NCBI GenBank assembly: GCA_038203025.1
Contig: JBBREK010000150.1
Span: 1 to 10,210, forward strand
Origin: UBA11346 sp038203025
GTDB taxonomy: Bacteria > Planctomycetota > UBA11346
Direction: 5' to 3'
DNA length: 10,210 nt
Below, in pieces: positions 1 through 6,738 of the stretch. A program made the translations under genes and the position numbers. The stretch's first letter is position 1; each line of letters starts with the position of its first letter. The notes below the pieces were generated by a model. It saw nothing but the letters and a program-made list of their open reading frames with translations. It ran no database searches and had not been told where the DNA came from.

Positions 1-2
1 GC

Positions 3-281
3 CGTCCCATCGCCGGTGACGGCAGCGATCTCCCCGTGCTCGCCATGGCCAGTCGCGCCCACTGGGCCATCGAGAACCAACTGCACTGGATCAGAGACGC
101 CGTCTACGACGAAGATGACTCGCATCGGTACGTCGCCAACATCTCCGTCGTCTTCGCCGTGTGCTTCCCCATCGCCATCGCAGCAGCCAAACGGCTGGGT
201 CTGACCCATGCTGATGCGCGAACTCAACTCAGGTACGATCGCAAACTGGTCGGGGCGCTCTTGGGGGTCCGGCTAGTTTGA
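3..281 (+). CDS. ISAs1-type transposase, C-terminal fragment (5' end outside window)
   Basis: The frame is open from the left edge and ends at TGA 279-281, giving about 92 residues. The segment RAHWAIENQLHW followed by RDAVYDEDDS matches the C-terminal core of ISAs1-family DDE transposases, where the Glu of the 'IEN' motif is normally the third catalytic acid. A following helical stretch and a terminal LRYDRKLVGALLGV-like segment fit the end of actinobacterial-type relatives, where an 'LR..ARD..R.L.LLG' ending is usual. The stop overlaps the 3' end of the opposite-strand response regulator by 9 bases, so no terminal inverted repeat fits between them; the element end looks eroded or fused to its neighbour. 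Whether the gene is intact upstream cannot be seen. Family assignment is fairly sure; activity is doubtful. Confidence 0.7.
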   Translation, partial: RPIAGDGSDLPVLAMASRAHWAIENQLHWIRDAVYDEDDSHRYVANISVVFAVCFPIAIAAAKRLGLTHADARTQLRYDRKLVGALLGVRLV

Positions 282-965
282 GTCGCCCTGGGTGATGGTG
301 ACCTGGACGCTGCTCTCAACGATGCCTGAACTGATGGCGTAACGAGTCAAACCGGCGGTGTCGTGAATGCCGAGTTTCCGCATGAGATGCTCGCGGTGCT
401 TCTCGACTGTTTTTATTTTTATGTCGAGTTCGGTGGCCATGGCCTTGTTAGCCATTCCCTCTGCCACCAACTGCAGGATCTCGATTTCGCGCGAGGTCAA
501 CTGGACCGCCTTGTTGCCCTCGATCCGCAGTCGGGCAGAAGGCCGGACGGTGGCTTCGGCTGGGCTGCCTGGCACATGGATGGCAAAGAACGGCTTCCCC
601 TCAAAGACGGCGTGAATCGCCTTGGACAAGTCTTCCGTAGATGACTGCTTAAGCAGATAGCCTTTCGCGCCAGCATCCATTGCGCTCTTTATATAGGAAT
701 CGTCGCCATGCGCCGAGAGGATAAGTATTCTGGCTGTTGGCCGGACCTTGAGTAATTGCCGTGTGGCAGCCAGGCCGTTCAGCCGTGGCATGGCGATGTC
801 CATGAGTACCACATCCGGCCGCAGCCTGACCGCCATCTCCACGGCGATACGGCCATCTGGCGCCTCGCCAATAACCGATAGATTGTGGTCGAATTCAATC
901 AGCTTGCGGAATCCCTCGCGAACGACGGTATGGTCATCGACAACAAGTACGGTAATACGGCTCAT
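273..965 (-). CDS. NarL/FixJ-type response regulator (REC + LuxR HTH)
   Basis: A 230-residue DNA-binding response regulator. The receiver domain (about 4-120) has the acidic pair D10/D11, the likely phospho-acceptor D56 in VVLMDIAMPRLNG, the switch residue S84 and K106 in GYLLK. The C-terminal LuxR-type helix-turn-helix (about 155-217) shows LTSREIEILQLVAEG and KTVEKHREHLMRKLG. Length and order are typical of NarL. The ATG overlaps the stop of the upstream kinase gene (ATGA), so the two are almost certainly co-transcribed and translationally coupled, and the kinase is the expected phosphodonor. The 3' end overlaps the transposase fragment tail to tail. The target genes are unknown; the TGTATTCC sites described below are candidates only by proximity. 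Confidence 0.93.
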   Translation of the reverse strand: MSRITVLVVDDHTVVREGFRKLIEFDHNLSVIGEAPDGRIAVEMAVRLRPDVVLMDIAMPRLNGLAATRQLLKVRPTARILILSAHGDDSYIKSAMDAGAKGYLLKQSSTEDLSKAIHAVFEGKPFFAIHVPGSPAEATVRPSARLRIEGNKAVQLTSREIEILQLVAEGMANKAMATELDIKIKTVEKHREHLMRKLGIHDTAGLTRYAISSGIVESSVQVTITQGDSN

Positions 966-2122
966 GATGCTCTCTTTGTAAGGTTTACTGTCTGGTTTTT
1001 CGGGGCGTTTAGCGGTAGCTCAGCCGTGATGATCGTGCCTTTACCGGGCTGAGAATCGACGTTGAAGGAACCATTGACCATCTCGATGCGTTCACGCATG
1101 CCGATCAGACCGAGACGGCGTGATGCGGAGTTCGCCATGATGAGGTGCGGCTTAAAGGAATTTCCGTCGTCATGGATGGTCATGCGAACAGCGTTTGTCA
1201 GCTTCGTTATGCTGATGCGTACCTTCGAGGCCTTGGCATGTCTAGCCACGTTGGTGAGGGCCTCTTGCGCCACCCGGTAGAGCACCGTGCGAATCTTGAT
1301 GTCCAGTCGCTCGATCCCTGTGTGGGCGTGCAGGCGCATGACCAGACCAGTCTTCTTCTTCATGGACTGCATATAGGCATTGAGAACCGATATGATGCCA
1401 ATGTCGTCAAGCACGGTCGGACGGAGGCTGCGGGCGAATTCGTGAACGATGTTCACGGAATCGACTACCTGGGCCTGAGTCTTGGAAATACTCTTTCCGA
1501 GGTTACCGGAGTTGTGCTCGGCATCCTGCTTGAGAACCGCGAGCTGGATGTTGATCCCCAGGAGCGTCTGGGCGATGACGTCGTGAAGCTCATGGCTGAT
1601 CCGCTTGCGCTCGTCTTCCTGTATGGTGAGGATATGATGCGACAGTTCCCGTGAATGCTGACGCAACTGGATTTCCTGGGTCAACAGCTTGCGACAGAGA
1701 AGCTCTTTCTCACGTAGTTCCTCCTCGACCACGCCACGTTGAGTGATCTCAAGGCGACGCTCGATATTTGATACGGCCAATTCCACGGTCCGGCGGCTTA
1801 ATTGCTCGATTAACTTCCCACGGCTTATGAATATCTGGGTTTTACCTTCTCCGACCTTTTGATTCGGCGTGATTACTGCAGCATAGAAGGCTCCAGCCAT
1901 TGCAATGATCTTGTCGCGATCGCTAATAGGTCGGTTGATCAGGGTCTTGTTAACCAGGACGTCTTCATGGAGCTTGGCGAGATCCTGTCTGTCGACCCCA
2001 GAGGCACAAAAGTCCGCGCCGATAGCTCGCGCTGCGGCGAGCTTGGTCTCATCGTCCTGCTTTAGATAGCGCTGCAGCGCGACCTGATAGCGTCGTGTCA
2101 TCGCCGTATTGAAATCAGTCAT
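962..2122 (-). CDS. Soluble HisKA_3 sensor histidine kinase with RsbU_N-like N-terminus
   Basis: A cytoplasmic kinase of 386 residues from this start; no transmembrane segment is evident. The N-terminal ~90 residues (MTDFNTAMTRRYQVALQRYL, then a DLAKLHEDVL segment) are helical and resemble the RsbU N-terminal-type domain found on some NarX-like kinases. A coiled linker (about 100-165) leads to the dimerisation/phosphotransfer motif ERKRISHELHD with H180, then HATPase_c with N-box N291 (QEALTNVARHA), a DDGNSF box at 318-323 and a C-terminal RLGLIGMRERIEMVNG segment. The usual second glycine of DDGxGF is Ser here. I chose ATG 2122 because the family commonly begins near 'MTDF' and GGGAC lies upstream; an in-frame ATG at 2170 would add 16 residues but lacks a ribosome site. 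It is first in the operon with the response regulator. Confidence 0.9.
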   Translation of the reverse strand: MTDFNTAMTRRYQVALQRYLKQDDETKLAAARAIGADFCASGVDRQDLAKLHEDVLVNKTLINRPISDRDKIIAMAGAFYAAVITPNQKVGEGKTQIFISRGKLIEQLSRRTVELAVSNIERRLEITQRGVVEEELREKELLCRKLLTQEIQLRQHSRELSHHILTIQEDERKRISHELHDVIAQTLLGINIQLAVLKQDAEHNSGNLGKSISKTQAQVVDSVNIVHEFARSLRPTVLDDIGIISVLNAYMQSMKKKTGLVMRLHAHTGIERLDIKIRTVLYRVAQEALTNVARHAKASKVRISITKLTNAVRMTIHDDGNSFKPHLIMANSASRRLGLIGMRERIEMVNGSFNVDSQPGKGTIITAELPLNAPKNQTVNLTKRAS

Positions 2123-2143
2123 GAAGGTCCCGCATGGTAATCT

Positions 2144-2180
2144 GGAATACAACGGACGATGCTTTGGCATGAGGAATACA
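2144..2180 (-). promoter_or_regulatory. Two TGTATTCC direct repeats upstream of the kinase-regulator operon
   Basis: Read on the minus strand, TGTATTCC occurs at 2180-2173 and again at 2151-2144, starts 29 bases apart, about 22 and 51 bases before the chosen kinase start codon. The same octamer appears at 2825-2832 and 8542-8549, also in presumed control regions. The spacing, nearly three helical turns, would suit a protein binding one DNA face. This is pattern evidence only; no -35/-10 pair stands out here. With the alternative start at 2170, the second copy would lie inside the coding region. Confidence 0.35.
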
Positions 2181-2349
2181 TATCTTGGCTACTACCCTAG
2201 TCGCAGTCACCCTTGCAGTTCCATAAGGTAAATACCCCAGGACCTGGTTTCGCCTCCGATCACAGATGGTCACCGGGATATACCTTATCGTGACTCTTGG
2301 GGGTGCGGATAAAACGTCCAATAGACCAGCTAATAACTTGGATAATACC
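2181..2349. other. Intergenic stretch between kinase operon and small ORF
   Basis: This gap presumably carries the promoter of the kinase-regulator operon (leftward). It holds a short palindrome CCAGG-A-CCTGG at 2237-2247 next to an AAATACCCC stretch that faintly resembles the TGTATTCC-type sites in reverse. An open frame from ATG 2266 runs into the 2350 ORF, but its start has no ribosome site and an unremarkable composition. I see no convincing sigma-70 promoter, RNA gene or terminator. Confidence 0.3.
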
Positions 2350-2541
2350 ATGACAAACGACGATTGCCCCGCGCTTGATCCGGTCATCAGTGACCATCTG
2401 AGACTGCTGCAGGCGGATATCCATGCTGCTTCGGTCCTAGGCAACCCTGCTTTGGCTGCCCGCTTGACCATGCGTTACCTCGACGCAGTCTCGGGGCCGG
2501 ATACTGAGCCATCGTCTGAATCCGCACCCCGGACACCCTGA
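2350..2541 (+). CDS. Small hypothetical protein (63 aa)
   Basis: From ATG 2350 the frame encodes 63 residues, with a predicted amphipathic helical core (DPVISDHLRLLQADIHAA, then ALAARLTMRYLDAV) and a Pro/Ser/Glu-rich tail. I recognise no family. No clear Shine-Dalgarno precedes the ATG; an in-frame ATG at 2266 would lengthen it to 91 residues but looks less protein-like. Its last 67 bases overlap the opposite-strand gene ending at 2475. It could be a genuine small protein or a chance frame. Confidence 0.35.
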   Translation: MTNDDCPALDPVISDHLRLLQADIHAASVLGNPALAARLTMRYLDAVSGPDTEPSSESAPRTP

Positions 2542-2783
2542 TCATGGCAGAGATTTCTCTCGTCGCTGACCATCGATTCCCATGAACGTACCTCGTTGCG
2601 GCTGATGACGTGGGCACGTGGACCGTCCGCGCGGGAGAAGAAGAGGAATGTCTCGCCGACGTGAATGAGTCTGAGAACACGGATATGCCGCCCATCTCTG
2701 AGATGAAGCGTCCCAGTGTTCCCGACCTCACCGCCCCCGGGGCAGGATTCGTCCATATCCAAGTTCAAGTCCTGCTGGTCCAT
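2475..2783 (-). CDS. Small hypothetical protein, beta-rich core (102 aa)
   Basis: An acidic N-terminus with DMDESCPGGGE is followed by a plausible beta-barrel-like core (about 24-70): GTLHLRDGRHIRVLRL, ETFLFFSR, AHVISRNEVRSWE. The alternation of strands, glycine turns and a terminal Trp suggests a compact small domain, and third-position GC is high in this part. The tail (about 80-102) is low-complexity and Asp/Ser-rich. No family was recognised. ATG 2783 is used; ATG 2756 is an alternative, and neither has a strong ribosome site. It is divergent from the Wzc-like gene across an AT-rich gap and may share control with it. Its 3' end overlaps the small plus-strand ORF. Confidence 0.5.
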   Translation of the reverse strand: MDQQDLNLDMDESCPGGGEVGNTGTLHLRDGRHIRVLRLIHVGETFLFFSRADGPRAHVISRNEVRSWESMVSDERNLCHDQGVRGADSDDGSVSGPETASR

Positions 2784-2834
2784 ATTATTTAGACTATCAA
2801 ATAGTTTAATTTAGTGATATGGGGTGTATTCCCC
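2784..2834. promoter_or_regulatory. AT-rich divergent promoter/operator region before the Wzc-like gene
   Basis: This 51-base gap is strikingly AT-rich compared with its flanks, as expected for divergent promoters. It contains the small palindrome ACTAT-CAA-ATAGT (about 2793-2805) and, directly before ATG 2835, GGGGTGTATTCCCC, which with adjacent bases forms ATGGGG-N6-CCCCAT (2819-2836). That hairpin would pair the only purine-rich ribosome-site candidate (GGGG) with CCCC and could limit translation. It also contains one copy of the TGTATTCC octamer. No consensus -35/-10 pair is clear. Confidence 0.4.
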
Positions 2835-5042
2835 ATGTCCGATTTGTTAGCGACGCCTAGCGTACCTCTGGAAATCCATCAGAAATCCCTCATGAACGAC
2901 ATGCCGACTTCCACAACTATCCCGCTCGTTTCTCTTTTGGCCACCGTCTGGCGGCATCGCCTAATCGCCTGCCTCGCTGGAGTTGTGGTGGCAGGCGGGA
3001 TTCTGCTTCTGTCCTACACCGTGACTCAGTTGTACCGGGCCGAGGCCTTGCTGGTTGTCGAACGAGGTGGTCGGCAACTTGCCTTCCTTGGCGATGATGC
3101 GGATGCAAAGGGCTTCGAGTACAGCCTCCTGAATACCCAGAGCGCCCTGCTGATGTCTCATCAGGTCATCAGTCAGGCCCTTGCAAGCGAGACACCGCTA
3201 TTCGACGCCTCACCAACGTATGCACGGAGCAGCGACCGGTCGCAACTGTTGCTCGATCGTCTGAGCATTGAGACAAACCAGCACAACTGGATCCTACATC
3301 TCAGCCTGGTTGACGCCGACCCGGCGCTCGCCAAGACGGCGCTGGCTTCGCTGATCCGTTGCCACCTCGCGAACGAGCGTCGGCGCATCGATGACCGATC
3401 ACGCAGTGCCCTGGATTTCCTTGGCAAAGCGGTGGCCAAAGCGCGGGATGACCTCTCGCGCTGCCGCGCCGAGGAGGCGCAGTTCCGCCGCAGCAACGGT
3501 CTGCTCTCAGCCGATCCGAACCGCAACCTGCTTGTGTCCGAGATCGAGGCGCTCAACGCAACGCGAAGTGAATTGGATTCTGATCTAGCGGCCAGCGCTG
3601 CTGTCATGTTGCGGCTGGAGCAATGTGCCAAGCTTGTCGATCCCGAGCAGCAGCGTGAGGCACTGTTGCGCTGCCCCGATGTGCATCGCGATCCCATGGT
3701 CGTGCAGATGCAGCAGGCCCTGCTGGCATCGCGTAATCGGGCCTTCGACCTGTCGCAGAAATACAAGCCAGAGCACCCCCAGATGATCGACGGCAACCAG
3801 CAGGTTGCGGCGGCGCAGGTGTTGGTCGATGAGAGCGCGGCGATGGCCGCCGCGTCCTTGGGTGATGCGCATCGCGCGCTTGTCGTACGGCAGCAGCGGT
3901 TGGAAGAGCGTATCGCCTCCTTGGAGGTTGCGCTGGTGGCCTACCGGGAACGCATGATCGATCTGCAGGCACTCAGCCTGACCACCGTAAGCGCGGAGCA
4001 GTTATTCCAATTGGTCGACCGCAACCTCCAGGAAGAGGAGATCGCCAGCCGCCGCCAGCACGTGTCCGTGACCGTTGCCGATCCGCCCCATGTCACCTCC
4101 TCGCCGGTCAACGTCCGGCGCTCGCTGTTCGCGCTCGCTGGCGTCGTCCTCGGGCTTGTGGCCGCGGTCAGCGCGGCGCTGCTCGCCGAGCTGTTCGAGC
4201 GCCGCATCAGCAACCCCGAGGCCGTGCGCCAGATCACCAGCCTGCCGACCCTGGGTTACATCCCGCACGTTGAGGGTATACACGTCCCCGGCCGGCCCGG
4301 CGCGGTATCGGATCCAGCCGACGGTGTCATCAGCGAAGCCTTTCGCCTGCTCAGTTCGACCATCCAGCTGAAGCGCGAAATCGGTCCTGGGCCGCGCGTG
4401 ATGGTCGTTACCTCTCCCGGCAGCGGCGACGGACGCACCACGGTGGCAGCGCGCTTGGCCATGACCCTGGCCGCTAGCGGCAGCCAAGTGCTGCTGATCG
4501 ACGGTGATCTGCGCCAGCCCGGACTGCATCGACAGTTCAGCCTGACGGCGGAGGCCGGGGTCAGCGATCTGCTGCAGGGCCGCGAGGCTGTGGTTGTGCC
4601 CACCGGTTACGATCATCTCGAGCTGCTCTCGGCGGGGATCGCGGCCGAGCGCACGATGGAACTGCCGAGCATTGCCTCGTTCCGTGAGTTGCTTGCCACC
4701 TTCGCTGGCACCAACCGCTACGTCATCATTGATAGCCCGCCGCTGGCGTTCTCCGAGGCGCTGGTGATGTGCGGCGTCGCCCATGACGTGCTGGTGGTCA
4801 TCCGCGACGGCTTCACCGACAAGGAATCCTTGCGCCTGGCCCAGCTCCGCCTCGAACCGCTCCTCGGCCAGGTCCTCGGTCTGATTATCAACGACGATCA
4901 CGGCACGGCTTCTACCAGCCACGGCGCCGACTCGCGCATTGTCCAGACCGGCGTATTCAGCCGGATCAGGCCCGCGCCGCCGAAGCCCGGGCCGAAGATG
5001 GGGCAGCCAGGTCCGGATGACCCGGTGGTTATCGAAGACTGA
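2835..5042 (+). CDS. Wzc/GumC-like polysaccharide co-polymerase fused to BY-kinase-type ATPase
   Basis: A 735-residue inner-membrane protein of the type that controls chain length and export of exo- or capsular polysaccharide. TM1 lies at about 43-63; a long periplasmic region with coiled-coil character follows (about 170-400); a proline-containing ADPPHVTSSPVNVRRS segment leads into TM2 (about 431-453). The cytoplasmic C-terminal ATPase has SPGSGDGRTT, Walker A' LLIDGDLRQP (D556, D558) and Walker B VIIDSPP (D633). The Walker A lysine is replaced by R534, and the tail is Pro/Gly-rich without the tyrosine cluster that BY-kinases phosphorylate, so kinase activity is doubtful though nucleotide binding may remain. 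ATG 2835 was chosen because GGGG lies 8-10 bases upstream; GTG 2814 and ATG 2892 are alternatives. No other polysaccharide genes are in the window. It converges on the kai operon. Confidence 0.88.
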   Translation: MSDLLATPSVPLEIHQKSLMNDMPTSTTIPLVSLLATVWRHRLIACLAGVVVAGGILLLSYTVTQLYRAEALLVVERGGRQLAFLGDDADAKGFEYSLLNTQSALLMSHQVISQALASETPLFDASPTYARSSDRSQLLLDRLSIETNQHNWILHLSLVDADPALAKTALASLIRCHLANERRRIDDRSRSALDFLGKAVAKARDDLSRCRAEEAQFRRSNGLLSADPNRNLLVSEIEALNATRSELDSDLAASAAVMLRLEQCAKLVDPEQQREALLRCPDVHRDPMVVQMQQALLASRNRAFDLSQKYKPEHPQMIDGNQQVAAAQVLVDESAAMAAASLGDAHRALVVRQQRLEERIASLEVALVAYRERMIDLQALSLTTVSAEQLFQLVDRNLQEEEIASRRQHVSVTVADPPHVTSSPVNVRRSLFALAGVVLGLVAAVSAALLAELFERRISNPEAVRQITSLPTLGYIPHVEGIHVPGRPGAVSDPADGVISEAFRLLSSTIQLKREIGPGPRVMVVTSPGSGDGRTTVAARLAMTLAASGSQVLLIDGDLRQPGLHRQFSLTAEAGVSDLLQGREAVVVPTGYDHLELLSAGIAAERTMELPSIASFRELLATFAGTNRYVIIDSPPLAFSEALVMCGVAHDVLVVIRDGFTDKESLRLAQLRLEPLLGQVLGLIINDDHGTASTSHGADSRIVQTGVFSRIRPAPPKPGPKMGQPGPDDPVVIED

Positions 5043-5043
5043 G

Positions 5044-5108
5044 CGGCCGGAGCGCGGTCCCCCCGGGGCCGCATTTAAATTCGAGCGGCCCGGAGGGCCG
5101 CGCTCCGG
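5044..5108. terminator. GC-rich nested palindromic element between convergent genes
   Basis: Outer arms CCGGAGCGCGG (5047-5057) and CCGCGCTCCGG (5098-5108) are perfect inverted repeats of 11 bases. Inside lie GCGGCCC-GGA-GGGCCGC (5085-5101), a perfect 7-bp hairpin with 3-base loop, and GGCCGC/GCGGCC flanking the palindrome ATTTAAAT (5073-5080). The element fills the space between the stop of the Wzc-like gene and overlaps the last bases of the kinase gene. A bidirectional terminator is the simplest reading, though there is no T-tract; the nested design also resembles dispersed intergenic REP-type repeats. Confidence 0.55.
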
Positions 5109-6283
5109 GTGGGGATGTGGACCAGGATCTTCGTGCCCTTGCCGCGACTGCTGGTGATCGTGAGGCTGCCACTGACGTAGGTGGCTCGTTCGTGCATGCC
5201 GAGCAATCCGAGGCCACCTGTGCTGGTGGGTTGGAGTAGGGGCCGTTCCGCATCGAAGCCGACTCCATCGTCGGCGATGGTCATCTCGACGCTGGTCCGC
5301 CGCAGTTGCAGATGTACGGCCACAGTGCGCGAACGCGCGTGACGTTCGATGTTCTTCAAGGCTTCCTGGAGGATCCGGTAGAGCGCCAGTTCGATGTCGG
5401 CGCTCAGGCTCAGGCTCGGTTGGGCACCGGTCAACGTGACCGGCTGCCTAGTCCGCTTGGTGAATTTCTCGGTGGTGTCGCGCAGGACCGTGGACAGTCC
5501 CAGCTCGCGCAGGACGCTGGGCCGGAGATCGTGCGAGATGCGCTCGACCACCTGGGCCGTCTGGCCGATCATGGCGCGGAGACCCTTCGTCTTCGTACTC
5601 CCTGAGGACTGTGCGGCGAGCGCCTGCATCTTGGCGAGTGTCGCGCATAAGGGCTGGGTCACCTGGTCGTGCAGCTCAAGGGCGAGGCGCTCACGTTCGG
5701 TTTCCTGAACCTGGACCACGCGATGGGTCAGGGCGCGCAACTGATCCTCGGTGCGCCGTACCTCGGTCAGGTTGGTCACCACCACACCGGCGATCGCCAC
5801 GGCCGATCCGTTGCCGTCCAGGGGACGGATGGAGAGGTGAACCGGCAGTCGCGACCCGTCCGCGGCCTGCAGCGACATGCTGAGCTTGCTGCCCGTGTCC
5901 TTCCCCGCTTTCCCAGGCTTCAGGCAGGAGCGGAGCTTCGCCTGGTCCTCGGGATCAAGGAATCGACGGAAAGAGGTGCCCATGACCGTGGCAAGCGGGC
6001 ATCCGGCCATCCTGGCGAAGCATTGATTGGCATAGAGGATCACCAAGTCCGCCGAGAGGGTCAGCGCTCCCTCGTTCATCGACTCGATGAGGATCCGGTA
6101 GGTCTGCTCGGCGCCCTCCAGGGTGAACACCAGCGGACCATGGTCGCCGGCCACCACCATCGAGTCGACCCCGCCGACCTGGATGGTGCGGATCATGTCC
6201 TCGGTATGGGCCAGCCTGGCCCGAAGCATTGCGATCTCGTGAGGTGAACCGGTTGGACACCTCCGCTTACGAGCAATGACCAT
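5075..6283 (-). CDS. Soluble PAS-HisKA_3 histidine kinase of the kai operon
   Basis: A 402-residue cytoplasmic kinase. The N-terminal coiled segment (about 15-45) with GGVDSMVVAGD, then FTLEGAEQTYRILIESMNEG, is the lead-in seen on many PAS-linked bacterial sensors. The PAS domain (about 60-175) includes VILYANQCFARMAG and ends in VVVTNLTEVRR. HisKA_3 has ERERLALELHDQVTQPL with H205; HATPase_c has N311 in QEALKNIERHA, DDGVGF, and GGLGLLGMHERATYVSG. All key motifs are intact. ATG 6283 was chosen because AAGGAG sits 7 bases upstream. It lies 23 bases after kaiB on the same strand and is therefore probably the output or input kinase of the KaiC/KaiB pair. No response regulator gene follows it, so its partner must be elsewhere, possibly the NarL-type regulator at 273-965. 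Confidence 0.92.
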   Translation of the reverse strand: MVIARKRRCPTGSPHEIAMLRARLAHTEDMIRTIQVGGVDSMVVAGDHGPLVFTLEGAEQTYRILIESMNEGALTLSADLVILYANQCFARMAGCPLATVMGTSFRRFLDPEDQAKLRSCLKPGKAGKDTGSKLSMSLQAADGSRLPVHLSIRPLDGNGSAVAIAGVVVTNLTEVRRTEDQLRALTHRVVQVQETERERLALELHDQVTQPLCATLAKMQALAAQSSGSTKTKGLRAMIGQTAQVVERISHDLRPSVLRELGLSTVLRDTTEKFTKRTRQPVTLTGAQPSLSLSADIELALYRILQEALKNIERHARSRTVAVHLQLRRTSVEMTIADDGVGFDAERPLLQPTSTGGLGLLGMHERATYVSGSLTITSSRGKGTKILVHIPTRSAALRAARI

Positions 6284-6306
6284 CAACTGGCTCCTTCACG
6301 ACAGGT

Positions 6307-6738
6307 TCAGACTGCGTCAGTGAATACGCCGCTCAGGTCGGACATGTCGCCGATGAAACGCCGCTCTGGGGCCGGATGTTCCCGGATCAGCGTCGGGGTC
6401 GCAACGATCTGCCAGGCCTGGGCCAGATCCGGGGATTGATAGATGTCGATGACCTCCAGCACAAAGCGCTCGGAGGCGTGCTCATCGCAGAGCGTGCGCA
6501 GGCGCAGGATGGCCTGATGGGACCTGGTCGTAGCGCCGGCCACGAACAAGCGCAGGACCGTCCCGTGCGCAGGCCTGGCTTTTACCTGGCTCTTGACGAC
6601 ACGACGCGATGCGGCCTTGCTCACCGGCTTTTTAACCTGCTTGTTCTTGGGCAAGCCGATCGTGCTGGCCAGAGGCAGGTCCGAAGCAGCAGGGCTGCTA
6701 GCGGGGGATACGGCCGGCTTTTGTGACAGGGGGGTCAT
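6307..6738 (-). CDS. kaiB: KaiB-like protein with N-terminal extension
   Basis: A 143-residue protein. Residues about 60-135 match KaiB: LRLFVAGATTRS, a central VLEVIDIYQSPDLA, the ATPTL segment (113-117) and RRFIGDMSD. KaiB is a thioredoxin-like, fold-switching partner that binds the KaiC CI ring. Residues 1-58 form an extra Ala/Ser/Pro/Lys-rich, probably disordered basic extension, absent from cyanobacterial KaiB of about 100 residues. The protein stops only nine residues after IGDMSD, so the final helix found in cyanobacterial KaiB is missing or shortened. The ATG overlaps the kaiC stop (ATGA), indicating translational coupling; there is no better internal ATG. The symbol denotes homology, not a proven clock role. 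Confidence 0.88.
   Translation of the reverse strand: MTPLSQKPAVSPASSPAASDLPLASTIGLPKNKQVKKPVSKAASRRVVKSQVKARPAHGTVLRLFVAGATTRSHQAILRLRTLCDEHASERFVLEVIDIYQSPDLAQAWQIVATPTLIREHPAPERRFIGDMSDLSGVFTDAV

Noticed and set aside
273..300. Terminal inverted repeat of the insertion sequence at the transposase end
   Set aside because: The region codes for the response regulator C-terminus and I find no repeat partner within the window.
4002..4922. 306-codon minus-strand frame opposite the Wzc-like ATPase domain
   Set aside because: Low-complexity Arg/Gly/Asp-rich antisense of a clearly coding region; no motifs.
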